From the NCBI RefSeq assembly GCF_032854445.1, contig NC_088302.1, positions 32,271,979-32,335,978 of the forward strand: a DNA stretch of 64,000 nucleotides, written 5' to 3'. Made by a program: the position numbers and the translations under genes. The notes under the pieces are model-generated. The model worked only from the letters and a program-made list of their open reading frames with translations. It was not told the DNA's origin and searched no databases. Source of the DNA: Liolophura sinensis. Taxonomy: Eukaryota; Mollusca; Polyplacophora; Chitonida; Chitonidae. Shown here piece after piece: positions 12,960-24,603 of this stretch. The stretch's first letter is position 1, and every line of letters starts with the position of its first letter.

Positions 12960-13279
12960 GAGCAAAATTTTACCAGAGTATATTGATGGATGCGGTAATG
13001 TTTTCTGAGGCAGGGACTCAGTGTGGTGTGGTGGATTGGCTGAAATACATGCAGTCTTTGCAAGGCAGTGTTCATGTGTTTGGTGTATATTTATTGACAA
13101 TATATTTATTAGTTTCTCAAGAAAGGTGTTTTGTTATTGTTACTGGTTTTATATAGACCATAGATTCATATTACAGTAGGCACCTTATTCTTTAGGGCTA
13201 GTTTTTATACGAGTTTTTATTGGAGGAGCCTATCATACTACAGCAATTTTGTCCGTCTGTTATGTCTGTCCATCCGTCT

Positions 13280-14075
13280 GTATTCGTGTCCGGGCTACAT
13301 CTCCAGTTGTTTCCCACGGACAGCTTTCATTTTGGTGGATACACACATACACAGATGACAATGTGTCATGACTCCTAATCGTCCATTTTCACGGTTGTCG
13401 CAGTTACCACATCGCCAGTTTCCCTTTGTATACTATATAGATAGATATGATTTCGTGTCCAGACCAGAACTCCCAACTATTTTTATTTTGGGTGTTCATT
13501 TTTGGTGTATACATGTCGTTGCTCACATTAGTCCATTTCCACGGCTGTCATGGTTACCAGATTACCATTTTTCATTTATATACCATATAACTATGATTTT
13601 GTGTCTGGGCTATAACTCAAACTGTTTTCTGCGTAGAAGTTTAATTTTTGGTGGATACATACATATACAGATGACGATGTGTTGTGACTCACATTTGTAC
13701 ATTTCTGCAGTTGCCATGGTAACCAGATCGCTTTTTATCTGATATCTACTGAATAGTTTTGCATGAACATTCTGGCAAAGCTACAACTCCAATTCTTTCC
13801 CATATTTCATTTTAATTCTTACTGGATACTGCGATACAGAGGTGACAATGTGTTGTGCATGTTATTTGTCCATTTCCACTGTTGCCATGGTAGCCGACTT
13901 GCCAGCATCCCTGCATACACTACATTAATAGATATGATTTTGTGTCTGGGCTACAACTCCAATTGTTCTCTATGTGCAGTTTTAATTTTTGGTGGGATAC
14001 AGACAAGATGATCTGTGGCGCCTCACGTTTGTCCATTTCCACAGTTGCCATGGTAACCACATACTTATCATCAAC
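13280..14075. repeat. Five-unit ~165-bp degenerate repeat with X-box-like palindromes
   Basis: Five diverged units recur every 151-171 bp. Each has a GGGCTACAACTCCAATTGTT-like block, a TTTTGGTGGATAC block and ends with a palindrome: 13394-13408, 13545-13559, 13710-13724, 13881-13895 and 14044-14058. Units 3 and 5 read GTTGCCATGGTAAC, an exact match to the RFX X-box consensus GTNRCC-N2-RGYAAC; the others differ by one or a few bases. Open frames here (for example 13368-13742) are short, inconsistent between units and not convincing as protein. The array starts about 320 bp after the FAM47-like stop codon. Confidence 0.75.
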
Positions 14076-14240
14076 AACCATGAAGATTCTTACCAGGTGT
14101 TATACTCATCCGTTTTTATCCGTGTTGATTAGTATGTATTTTTCTAAAACAGCATGTACTCTTTTGGATTTTGGTTGTTTACATTTGGTTTAATTTTGCT
14201 GTTAAGGCCACACCAGTTAAAATCCTTGTTTTGCGGGCAG

Positions 14241-14246
14241 AATAAA
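14241..14246 (+). terminator. Candidate poly(A) signal downstream of the FAM47-like gene
   Basis: This is the first AATAAA I find after the stop at 12959. If used, the 3' UTR would be about 1.3 kb and contain the X-box repeat array. A variant hexamer closer to the stop is equally possible. Confidence 0.25.
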
Positions 14247-14549
14247 CCTTTCTTCATTCTCTGAGGAGGGTGTAAAAATAAAACTTGAAAATCATCCTTT
14301 TTGTGGAAAATGTGGACAATTCAAGCAATTTTTTGTGGAAAATGTGGACAATTCAAGCAATTTTTCCTGTTAAAGACATAGTTACATGATCGGATAGCAA
14401 AAACAGGAAAATGATGCATTTTCAGCTCTATTTTTATTCCATATTTGTGTTTTATAGCGTTGACAATGCCCATGAAAAGTGAAATATTCCTGAATCTATG
14501 CTCTACCAACATTATACTTATAAAGGGTGATGTTTGCATGTACTTCTTA

Positions 14550-14640
14550 GGCAGCTGTTCCCACCATAATGCTGGCTGCCTTCGTATAGGTAAAATATTC
14601 TTGAGTGCAGCGTAAAAAAACAATCAAAAAATAAATAAAT
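14550..14640 (+). repeat. SINE family A, 3' fragment
   Basis: CCACCATAATGCTGGCTGCC, AAATATTCTTGAGTGCAGCG and an AATAAATAAA tail match the 3' end of the full-length copy at 59096-59359. Confidence 0.75.
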
Positions 14641-15021
14641 ACTCTACATTGCCCATCTTTCGTTGCACATGGTGTAGAGTACACACAGGGAACACTCAGG
14701 GGGAATAACTCTTGAAAGCCAAAACCACTGGAGATGTTTCATAATTTTTTGCTACACTTACTCCAGTAACACTTACTCCAAGTGGCAGTTCCACTATTAA
14801 TTAATGTAGAAAGCATCCATTAGTTTACTATACAAACACATCAGAGTGTGTTAGAAATATCTGGGATACAATATGTGTAGGCTACTGTCAGCATGTATAC
14901 CCTAATTCTTCAATCTTTTTAACCATGACCAATATTTTGAAACATTCTGAGAGTGCTATTGGGTGTAGAAATAATTTGCAGTTTTATGAAAGCTTACATC
15001 TGAAAGTGCTAAACAAATCAG

Positions 15022-15138
15022 GGGGCCTCCGTGGCTCAGTTCATTAGCGCGCCCACCATAATGCTGGTCGCCGTCGAATAAGTGAAATATTCTTGAGTAC
15101 AGCGTAAAACACCAATCAAATAAATAAATAAATAAATG
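15022..15138 (+). repeat. SINE family A with head and tail but no middle
   Basis: The head GGGGCCTCCGTGGCTCAG joins directly to the distal body (CCACCATAATGCTGG...AAATATTCTTGAGTACAGC) and an AATA-repeat tail. About 145 bp of the element is missing compared with the full-length copy. A more diverged copy follows at about 15400-15525. Confidence 0.85.
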
Positions 15139-15399
15139 AACAAATCATTTTTATCATCATTTCATGTCAATTGTATGAATAAATTCCACTTGGAAAAGTG
15201 CTTTAGAGGTTGAAAAGGTTAAAGATTTCCACAGTTGTAATGAAACATTTTTCGGTGAAGGGTGCACTGAGAATAAACAGTAATGGTTAAACAAAATTCA
15301 GTACAATACATGCATTTAGCCCTTTATGGTGAGAAATAACATTAATGTAAGTTTCACAGAAATAAGGAACTTCCAGTGTGTCATCCGTCCTAGTGTTGT

Positions 15400-15525
15400 A
15401 ACATGCTCCAACTGATGGTTGTGGGTACCTCCAGTTTTCTCCCACAATAACAATGGCCTTTGTCATATGAGTGAAATATTCACAAGTGTGGTGTAAAACA
15501 CCAATCAGAAATAAATGAATAAACA
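15400..15525 (+). repeat. SINE family A, old 3' copy
   Basis: ATGGTTGTGGGTACCTCCAG, GTGAAATATTCACAAGTGTG and GTAAAACACCAATCAGAAAT follow the order of the family A 3' half, with many substitutions. Confidence 0.65.
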
Positions 15526-15739
15526 CATAAATAACATGGTCTGAATGCATGAAATTGATAAGCAGAAGTGTGTCTGCAAGTAGCTGTTTGCGGGCAACCC
15601 CAAGGTTTTTGCTCATAAGAGCTGTAACATGCATAGGTCTACATAGGAAAGCAGCTTTACTTTACAAAGATGCCCAAGGGTGTCTCAAAACTGGAGTTGC
15701 TGCCAGGTATAAATACGTAGATGTAATGAAGTCATTGTT

Positions 15740-15975
15740 GATGCCCTATGTGCATATTGATTACCTTATATTACAAAATTCACAATTTCGCCTCTTGTGT
15801 ATTGGAATCAGTGTTAAGGGTGGTATCTCAGAATATACAGCATGTATTGAACTCAGATTTTGCATGTATATAAATACTGTGAGGGGAATGTTTATGATTT
15901 GTTCCCTTCATGTATGTTAATTACCATAAATTACAAAATTCTTGAGCTTCACGTCTCTTTGGTGCATTAGAATTC
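15740..15975. repeat. Diverged tandem duplication of ~150 bp
   Basis: Two similar blocks, each with ATTACCATAAATTACAAAAT (or a close variant), a CCTCTTGTGTATT / GTCTCTTTGGTGCATT stretch and a following GTTAA, lie near 15757 and 15908. No gene is evident between 14250 and 16600 apart from repeats. Confidence 0.5.
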
Positions 15976-16624
15976 ATGTTAACATAAAATGTTTTAGTAA
16001 TTCATTTGTGCCTAGTGGGCCAAAGTTCTGCATTGATGCCTCTTCTATAGGTGAGCTCTTTTTTTTTGAAAGATACACATATTTGTACAGTGGATGACGA
16101 ATGGATTTGAACACACGACATCATTGTTGGCAGACCAGTACAACTGATTCTGATATATAGATCTTCACTTCTGAGCAATACTGTCTCACACTTATAACTT
16201 TTTCAATTTCAATTCAATACGTGCATCACAATCTGAGATCACACTATATCCTCAATTTCCCCCATTTATTCCATTCATCCAATTCAGAGAAAAAAAAAGG
16301 AAAGTCAATCTAGTTCGGTTTAGTTTGGCCTTGACCCATTTAAAGATAGCAGACTGCTCATAAAAAGGAAGCATATTCCTTTATTTATTTACTTGGGTTT
16401 AATGCAATGCTTAAGAATGTTTCACCTTTTTTTGATGCAGCAAGGTTTATGGCTGAAGGAAATTACCCGTCAGGCGATGAGAAAACATTGGATTCCTACA
16501 AAGATTAATCACCTATATCAGACAATCTGCTTCTTCTAAGAATTTGTTTTCAAAGCTGTCTTTCCATGAAAGCACCCACAATGTCATGGTCGATGTCTCC
16601 AATTTCCACTGTTTAGGAACATCT

Positions 16625-16844
16625 GGCCCCAGAATCACGAAGTGTCCTTAGACTTAAGTCAAAACTTCAATCATTAAATTTTGTATGTTCCTTTCCATTA
16701 TATTAACTGAAATTTGTTGTACAATAACTTACCCAGAACTTCCTTTGTGAAGCAAAATTTTGACCTTGTAACATGGGAAAAAAAAATTTTAATGTGATTT
16801 GAAATTTTGACTTAAGTGTAGTATTGTTTTGCGATCTCAGGGCC
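16625..16844. mobile_element. MITE-like element with ~40-bp terminal inverted repeats (family M1)
   Basis: The left end GGCCCCAGAATCACGAAG...CTTAAGTCAAAACTT is mirrored by the right end, whose reverse complement reads GGCCCTGAGATCGCAAAA...CTTAAGTCAAAATTT. Length is about 220 bp with no coding capacity. A second copy, interrupted by a SINE fragment, is at about 62205-62485. The GGCCC termini resemble hAT-type non-autonomous elements, but no clear target duplication was found, so the superfamily is open. Confidence 0.7.
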
Positions 16845-17445
16845 AGAACTCCCGTCCAGTTTTTGCTAAATAAGGAAGGTCGAAGACAAATAAGGAAAGC
16901 TATACATATACGCAAACACCTCATAATACTATTTGCAGAAAAATTTCGTAAAATGAAAAAAAGATTCACAACCGTACTTACACTGGTTTGCAAATAACCT
17001 TTTAGTTCCCACTGTCAACAGTTATAATAGCTTATTAGGATGAAATCAAAGGTTAAAAGCTTGCCTTAAACGTGATAAGGAATGTGAATCACCAATATGC
17101 AAACCTTTCATACCAACAATTAAGAACTGTGTACTTACGTGCAACTACTACCAAAGATAAAACTCTTCTTGTTATTATCAAGCCAACTCGACTGCTGCAT
17201 GTCTAGGTGCAAAATTTTCGAATACCGTCTTAAACACCAACCAAACAAATAAAATAATATATCGATGTGCAAACTGGTGATGTGTGCAATATTACAACCA
17301 TGTTTGGCACAATTTTTTCTTTTCTTATTTTTAAAAAATTGTGATCGTTCTGCGACTCTGAAGACTTGCTTTCATAAGGCATAAAAAAATGAATTTACTG
17401 GAAAAAGATTGGCAGGCTTCCCCAGGTGATGTATATTCAATATTA

Positions 17446-17700
17446 TTTACTTGATTTATTTGACTGGTGTTTTACACTGTACTCAAGAATATTTCATTTA
17501 CGCGACAGTGGCCAGTATTGTGGCGGGAGGAAACCATTCCATATGGTGGAAAACATTAATGGTTGTACGATTGCTGTGGACCACCTTTTTGTCAACACGG
17601 CCCTATAAACAATAGGATCTGTGAATTTGGAAATTCCATGCCCAAAGTCAGGATTTAACCTGCATCTCATCAACCATCATGCCACTGAGCCATGTCCAGC
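17446..17700 (-). repeat. SINE family A, near full length, old
   Basis: Read on the minus strand, a degraded head (GGACATGGCTCAGTGGCATG) near 17700 leads to the 3' body GAAATATTCTTGAGTACAGT and tail near 17450. A short plus-strand fragment of the same family lies at about 17195-17255. Confidence 0.7.
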
Positions 17701-17964
17701 TTAAACAATGGTGTATGAATGAGCACTTATGGTACAATCCTGTAATGAAGTAAACAGAAACAATACATTTTCACTACTTCTTTATTACATGTACCACAGT
17801 ATACATGGTATAATCCATTATAAAACTCTTCTGTTAAAAGCAGACACTTGTATAAGTAAGAACATCTATCACAACAGAAAACAAGTTTCCATGACCTGTG
17901 GCAAATAAAAAATGTTGCACATGTAATAAAGGCTACATAATCTCAGGTGCGTGAGGCCTTCTGC

Positions 17965-18200
17965 AAAACTGGCTGTCAATGTACTGGCTGATTGGCGGTC
18001 AATATACTGGCTGACTGGCCGTCAACATACTGGTTGACAAGATACTGACATACTGTCTGTCCATATACTTACCCTGATTGGTTGTCTATATAATGGCTGT
18101 CAGCATCAATACTGGTCCAATAAAACATACTAGTTGACTGGTTGCTACCATACTGGCCTACTGGCTACCAATATATACTGGCTCACTGACTAAAACTAAA
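17965..18200. repeat. Degenerate minisatellite, ~25-bp unit
   Basis: Variants of TACTGGCTGACTGGCTGTCA recur about every 22-30 bp, with many substitutions. No gene is seen from 17700 to 19600. Confidence 0.65.
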
Positions 18201-18294
18201 AAATGTTACCGTAATCTAGTATTAGCTCACTAGGTGTCTAGTAAATGAAGCTACAGACAAACTGGCCTACTAACTGCTAAGTAAACTACTAGAT

Positions 18295-18500
18295 GTCTGG
18301 TGAACTGGCTCAGTTGCTGTCAAAATACATCAACTTGGCCCCAGGCCATCCAGTGTCAAATGGGAAATTTTCTGCTTATAAAACTAGCCTAACTACTGCC
18401 AAAGTATATCAACTTGGCCCCAGGCCACCCAGTGTCAAATGGAAAATTTGCTGTCCATAGACCTAGCCTAACTACTCTCAAAGTACATCAACTATACATA
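18295..18500. repeat. ~95-bp tandem duplication, about two units
   Basis: The block AACTTGGCCCCAGGCCA(T/C)CC followed by AGTGTCAAATGG occurs at about 18332 and 18410, and the flanking CCTAACTACT(G/C) is also repeated. The two copies are close to identical. Confidence 0.7.
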
Positions 18501-19678
18501 GTACCAAAACAACACACCAGACACCAGACTGAGCTGAACCAGTTGTGCATGTCAAACATGTGAAATTAGCTGTACTTGACCACCTGCTATCTAGTATCAG
18601 GCAGGCTGACAAATTCACCAGGAAATTCTATTAGAAATCTTCACTGTATTCTACGCAGATATGTCAGGCATCCTGGGCATGCTTGCAATATATGTATATG
18701 TATATTCAGACTGTACTAAGGTCAAGACTGGCAATGCAAATATATCAATGAAGCCTGACATCACATATACAATTACAACACATTGATTATTTCATAATGA
18801 AATGATTGATCACTGAATTCAGTAGATCATGCATAACAGCACAATATTTTAATATCACTCATACAATATCTGAATGCTTTTGTTTAAGCCACTGTCTCTG
18901 TTTACAAATGTATAGTGCAGTTAGGTTTGCAAACCTGGTTATGTTGGTAGAAACAGGCACACATTTGTTTTAAAATATCATGTTTCCAAGGCTACTGTGT
19001 TAGCGATACTCAGTTATGCTGATAGTAGGCAGTGAGGACAATGAAGTAAAGGCACTTTTTTTTTTCAGAGATGCAAGGCAAGCATGGCTGATGAGCAAGA
19101 GAGAATTGATGTTCAGACAGTAATTGTTATCGCAACTTCAGCATGACTGACATGACATCTCAAAATATGTCAGATTTGCACGTCATATCCACTGTTATAG
19201 ACCTTTCCGAATTCTCAATCAAGCACATGCATTCAGCCAATGAATCATAATCAACATTGTTGTCATGTAGGTCAACCGGATATCCCACACATTGGTTACA
19301 AATATTCAATCTTTTTGTGACGTCACAATTGCTTTTCCCTGGAATGGAATGAAAAGTAACGTTGTCACAAGAACAGGTGATAGGGAATCGGATGTTGTGG
19401 ATCCATCCATTAATCACATCTGTTCGCATCACTTTTGTATTGGTCCGAAGGTGTCCCTAAAACCAATACAATGGCAATGAAAAAAACACTTGATCACATC
19501 TATTGATAATTCTGTTCCATGACTGTGTATGTTTTGATTCGAGTATTGCTTTAAAGATGGCTACATTTCTTGTAAAATTGAACATGATGCACTGGAGTTG
19601 CTATTCTACTGCCAAATGTGACAATCATATGCTTTTATCATCTGTGATCCACGTCCATCATTAAACTCAGTGACCTTG

Positions 19679-19784
19679 GCCAATACAGCTTTCCTCTCGG
19701 CCAATACAGCTTTCCACTTGGCCAATACAGCTTTCAACTTGGCCAGTACAGCTTTCAACTCTGGCAAATACGACCTACAACTTG
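19679..19784. repeat. 21-bp minisatellite, five units
   Basis: The unit GGCCAATACAGCTTTCAACT occurs five times in a row, with the last unit diverged. Because 21 is a multiple of three, both strands stay open and encode heptads (LANTAFN on plus, KAVLAKW on minus). Nothing around it supports a real gene. Confidence 0.85.
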
Positions 19785-20924
19785 GGTACAACATACACAG
19801 TAAACTGAAACAAAATTATATATTCCTGCCCATTCACAGTCAAGTAGGCCTACATGACTGGACATTCCAGCAAATAAAGTCAAAGCAACTACAGCACTAT
19901 GTTACAGAACATGAAATACAAAATTCTGTATATATAAATAGGACACTATATATAAATTTTTCCACTTATCTTCAAATCTTAACCATTGTAGCAAGAAATT
20001 CCAAATCTTCACTCTTTTCATTTTTTTTTTTTTTTCGGTTAAAACTATGAACTTCACAAAAACAGTGCAGCATATATTACCAACATATATATACCCTAAT
20101 ATTTGCTGAAATACTGAAATGGAACAATATCAATAATGGAATAATTAATATCAGTATCAAATATCTAGAACATAAAAGGTAACACTAAACATGATTATAT
20201 TTATCTAATTATATGAATGGACATTGGCAAGGTTGAGATTCCTACTACACAGACAGTCCTGGCCAAGTCCAAAACGGGAATGTTGGTCCCATTTTGGTCC
20301 CATGTTTTGAGATCAGGAGACTACATGTATGTTGATTGTTCCTGAACTGGACACATGCAACTGTTTCCTGAATTGGACTCATATAACTGTTTCCTAAAAA
20401 GGAAACTTTTCAATGTTCAAATATAGGGAAAAAAATTAAACTAGGTAGGTCAGTAAAATTCAAATGTAAAAAATCAAAAATTTATTGTTTGCTTTAGGAA
20501 AGATTGAATGCATGTAATTGGGAAGCAGTGTGTTACATTTAAATATAACAAATATGTATCTGATCTAACAAAACCCATGAATAAACTTTACACAATGCAG
20601 CCTGTATATGGTACTGTGGAAGCTTATAATTATATCATACTTCAATCATTGGATTCTACATGAATAAAGCTGAGATTTTCTTATCTGATTTAGGGCATGA
20701 TCAACATGTTCAAATGTAACTCTGGAAACTCTTTAACATGCAGCCTTAACAATGTTTTGTGTAGGTAAGGAATCAGTAGAGAAAAGTGTGGGGGCTTCAC
20801 TTATTCCACATACAAGCCAGTCAGAGGGAAAGCCTAGACAACATCTCTGGCTACCTTGTCACTGTCATGTGCACATCTGTTGTGTCCATCAAGGGAATGG
20901 GAATTAAACACCTATAGCTACAAC

Positions 20925-21965
20925 ATGGGGTATATGTATCTGTCTGAGGAAGGATCAGACCCTCTTCATTAGCCATCTGTTCATTGGACTTTAGGTGTGA
21001 GAGGACGGGACAGACTGGGCAGACACATGTACCTTGTTTCAGGTGTGGCGTATATGTATCTCTGAGGAAGGATCAGACCCTCTTCATTAGCCATCTGGTA
21101 AAGGGACTTTAGGTGTGAGAGGACGGGATAGACTGGGGCAGACACATGTACCTTGGTTCAATAGTGGGGTATATGTATCTGTCTGAGGAAGGATCAGACC
21201 CTCTTCATCAGCCATCTGGTCATTGGACTTTAGATGTGAGAGGATGGGACAGACTGGAGCAGACACATGTACCTTGGTTCAATAGTGGGGTATATGTATC
21301 TGTCTGAGGAAGGATCAGACCCTCTTCATCAGCCATCTGGTAAAGGGACTTGAGGTGCGAGAGGACGGGATAGACTGGGGCAGACACATGTACCTTGGTT
21401 CAATAGTGGGGTATATGTATCTGTCTGAGGAAGGATCAGACCCTCTTCATTAGCCATCTGGTAAAGGGACTTTAGGTGTGAGAGGACGGGACAGACTGGG
21501 GCTGGCACATGTACCTTGGTTCAATGGTGGGGTATATGTATCTGTCTGAGGAAGGATCAGACCCTCTTCATTAGCCATCTGGTAAAGGGACTTTAGGTGT
21601 GAGAGGACGGGATAGACTGGGGCTGGCACATGTACCTTGGTTCAATGGTGGGGTATATGTATCTGTCTGAGGAAGGATCAGACCCTCTTCATCAGCCATC
21701 TGGTAAAGGGACTTTAGGTGTGAGAGGACGGGACAGACTGGGGCTGGCACATGTACCTTGGTTCAATGGTGGGGTATATGTATCTGTCTGAGGAAGGATC
21801 AGACCCTCTTCATCAGCCATCTGGTAAAGGGACTTTAGGTGTGAGAGGACGGGACAGACTGGGGCTGGCACATGTACCTTGGTTCAATGGTGGGGTATAT
21901 GTATCTCTCTGAGTAAGGATGAGATCTTCATAAGCCATCTGGTAACATGATTTTAGGTGCGAGAG
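20925..21965. repeat. Nine-unit ~121-bp satellite
   Basis: Units start at TATATGTATCTGTCTGAGGA near 20931, 21051, 21170, 21291, 21412, 21533, 21654, 21775 and 21896. The later units are almost identical and fixed at 121 bp; the first two and the last are diverged. Variants (ATAGACTGGGGCAGACACATG or ACAGACTGGGGCTGGCACATG; ATTAGCC or ATCAGCC) are arranged in blocks. No reading frame passes through it. It lies 3.4 kb past the TRMT9B-like stop codon. Confidence 0.95.
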
Positions 21966-22302
21966 GAGAGGAAACCCCACACACACTCAATAGCTGTCAT
22001 ACAACAAGAAAATAATGCTTTAAAGGAGAGGTTTGTGTTAGTAGAACATCTAACACTGAACAGTCTGAACTCTCTGCTACATGGGAGCTGAGAGTCTGAC
22101 GTTACTGGGTCAAATTTATCACCCAAACTTTTCTTTTTTCATTTTACAAAAAAATTTATAAAATTCCTGAAAGTTTCCTGTTTACGACACTTATGTCCAA
22201 CTTCAGACACATTTCCTGATTTGGACTTGGACTGGACTGACAATGGGATAAGATAAAATGTTTAGCGCATTATAATGTAAAAAATTTTCTTACAGAAGAC
22301 GT

Positions 22303-22303
22303 A

Positions 22304-22337
<34 letters not shown>

Positions 22338-22350
22338 AAAAAAAAAAATC
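22303..22350. repeat. A-rich homopolymer run
   Basis: About 45 bases of nearly pure A with single T interruptions. No SINE body precedes it on the plus strand, so it is not an obvious retroposon tail. Nothing else is recognisable between 22000 and 23400. Confidence 0.9.
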
Positions 22351-23419
22351 CACAAAAGGAAAATAAATAAAGCCAAGCTATTGACTGTGAAAGATACAAA
22401 CTCTGTATTATTTTTTATGGGAACACACATGTATGTATATTTAGCACATATACACATGAATGCATGGGTAAGTGATGGTTGGTTTACAGGATGATTGCAT
22501 TGTAGGTGAAATATCAGGTGCTTTATGCCAACAGAACTACATGTGTATATTGACAAGAAATACATGTACCTTCATATATATATCCACATGTATCATGAGA
22601 TCTACACTGACATTACATCTTGTGGGCCGTTTTGAATATATAAAACTTATACAACAACGCACTGATACTTGGAATGCCACATTGTATGGTAAAATAACGA
22701 CAAAATAAAAGCAAATCCTACATTCTTTCAATAAAAGATACATAATACATGTACATCATTTATAAACACATGTATGTATTGGAAATGATACACACATTTT
22801 GTCATGTTAACTGTCCAATGTTTACAAATTCGTGTACATTACACAATATCTAACACATTACCTCATGAACATGCTTTAACAGTAATAATGCTTTCATTGT
22901 CACAATGTGAAACACACAGTACTGTTTAAACACAGCAATGCAACCTCCATGAAGGAACTGGACCTCACATACATCATTAGTGTGTACATTAAAACAACAT
23001 TGGCATGTAAACAAAATAGCATCAATAAAACGAAAGCACTAAACAGGCCAACAACAGAAGAATCTGTGCTTTTCTTTTAAGTTGTGTGTATCGCCAAAGG
23101 CCTATTCAAACGTTTCACATTTAATACTCTGGCTAAACCACCAGCCTTCCCTAGTAGACCTGACAAACCTCCTCCAGTTGTATCTCCATAATCTAAAGTA
23201 CATAAAATGGCTACCCACACAATGATTACTTAATTTTCTTGACTGGAACCAGTTAAGAGGAACAGTAAATTGTCTGACAGAGGTGATTAAAAAATACTGT
23301 GCGAAGAGTGGAGAACCTAGGTGTCACGTTCAGGGGCATATATACATGTGCAGTGTAGCCTCACTATAAAACTCCTCGGCACAGCACCCATTAGGGTACA
23401 AGGCAAGTCACAATCTTGC

Positions 23420-24430
23420 CTCGAAAAAATCTGTGGGCATACAGATTGCATTGCAAGAGAAAGTTGATCAGTGGACATGGAATCTGCAGACAAGTATCCC
23501 GTTATCTGAAGGCACAAGTTACAATGAGTGTCAAATCTTCAATTGTGACCAGACTGGCCTACATGTATGCTACAAGATCGCATGTGACGCAACTCAAATT
23601 TTGTCCTGTGGTATACATATTGCATGGCTGTAGACAGTCAATCGTCGAACATGGCATCTGCAGTCCAGTATCCTAAAGGGCCTAACTGAAAACAGAGGTT
23701 ACGATGAGTGTCAAATCTTCAATTGTGACCAGACCTATGCTACAAGATGTTGCCAGACAGAACACTTCCAATCAAGTCTGACACCAACAAGATCGCTGGA
23801 TTTTAAGCCCAGAAAAATTGCGCAAAAAGACCAGTGAATACAAACCTGAAACCCACGTGTATGGGCAACTGAAAGTCCTTGTGATGCATTAAGCAAGTTA
23901 ATCTGAAGAGCCTTTCCGTGACATCAAGGCACCATTTACCATTTCAGAAAGAATTACAGAAGAAATCTGATCACAGACATGCTTTACAGTGAGGAGTCTA
24001 GGATTACTGAAAGGGGATACCTGGACTACCTGGAAAAGATATTCTGTTTAATGGCGAAAGCCTGGGACCAAGTTCAGTCCAAGAGCATTGAAAACTGTCA
24101 GCTGAAGGGGCCTTAAGATGGCTTTGGGTCTGTTGTGCCGACATCCCTACCAGTCGAGGGGGGGACGACTCCCACAGCTAATTTGAGAGATTTACCAAAA
24201 CGACTTGCCACCAAACACCATTCAATGGATGCCACTATGCCCAAGTGAAGTAGGAGTAGAGGAGGAGCAGACAATCTTGTGGACAGCTAGGCCGAAATGG
24301 ACAAAGATTCTGCAGTCATTTTTGCCCCAACCAGCACAATATCGTGCCACAGAGAACACTTGCTACCAAGTGCGATTTCAACAAGACTTAACAGATTTAT
24401 GGTCCAGTAAAATTGCATTATAATCAAAGC
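23420..24430 (+). pseudogene. Decayed pogo/Jerky-type DDE transposase
   Basis: Translated fragments in shifting plus-strand frames resemble the DDE domain of Tigger/Jerky/CENP-B-like transposases. Near 23520 is NECQIFNCDQTGLHV (the family's DETGL motif, with E changed to Q). Near 24040 is LEKIFCLMAKAWDQVQSKSI, like the helix after the last catalytic Asp. Stop codons and frame changes break it many times, and key catalytic residues between the two blocks are not visible. About 190 bp are tandemly duplicated, so the NECQIFNCDQT segment occurs twice (near 23520 and 23700). Terminal inverted repeats were not found. A host-domesticated gene is unlikely given the decay. Confidence 0.5.
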
Positions 24431-24597
24431 CCCCGCTACATTAAGCATATAAATATGGACAGCCTTTCCGTGACGTATACCAACGTGCGTGTATGTACAT
24501 GTATGTATTTTATGCGTGTATGTACATTTACCCTAGGTGTTACTGTGGTAATATAAAATGTATGTTAGATCTTACTAAAGTGATTTTTTCTCACTGT

Positions 24598-24603
24598 TTT
24601 ATT
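24598..24603 (-). terminator. Candidate poly(A) signal of the TRMT9B-like gene
   Basis: AATAAA on the minus strand, about 770 bases after the stop at 25367. It is the nearest canonical hexamer I noted. The 24430-25366 stretch contains no other feature I can support. Confidence 0.25.

Noticed and set aside
13368-14193. Open frames of 82-124 codons
   Set aside because: They shift between units of the X-box repeat array and show no recognisable domain.
15287-15920. Open frames of 115 and 123 codons on opposite strands
   Set aside because: They overlap a SINE family A copy and a diverged tandem duplication, and nothing resembles a known protein.
19160-19480. Possible THAP-like peptide (DPSINHICSHHF on plus; CSCDNVTFHSIPG on minus)
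   Set aside because: Only a few residues resemble the domain on either strand, and the start of the domain is absent. Chance similarity is likely.
22290-22565. 91-codon minus-strand frame ending in Phe repeats
   Set aside because: Much of it is the translation of the A/T homopolymer run.
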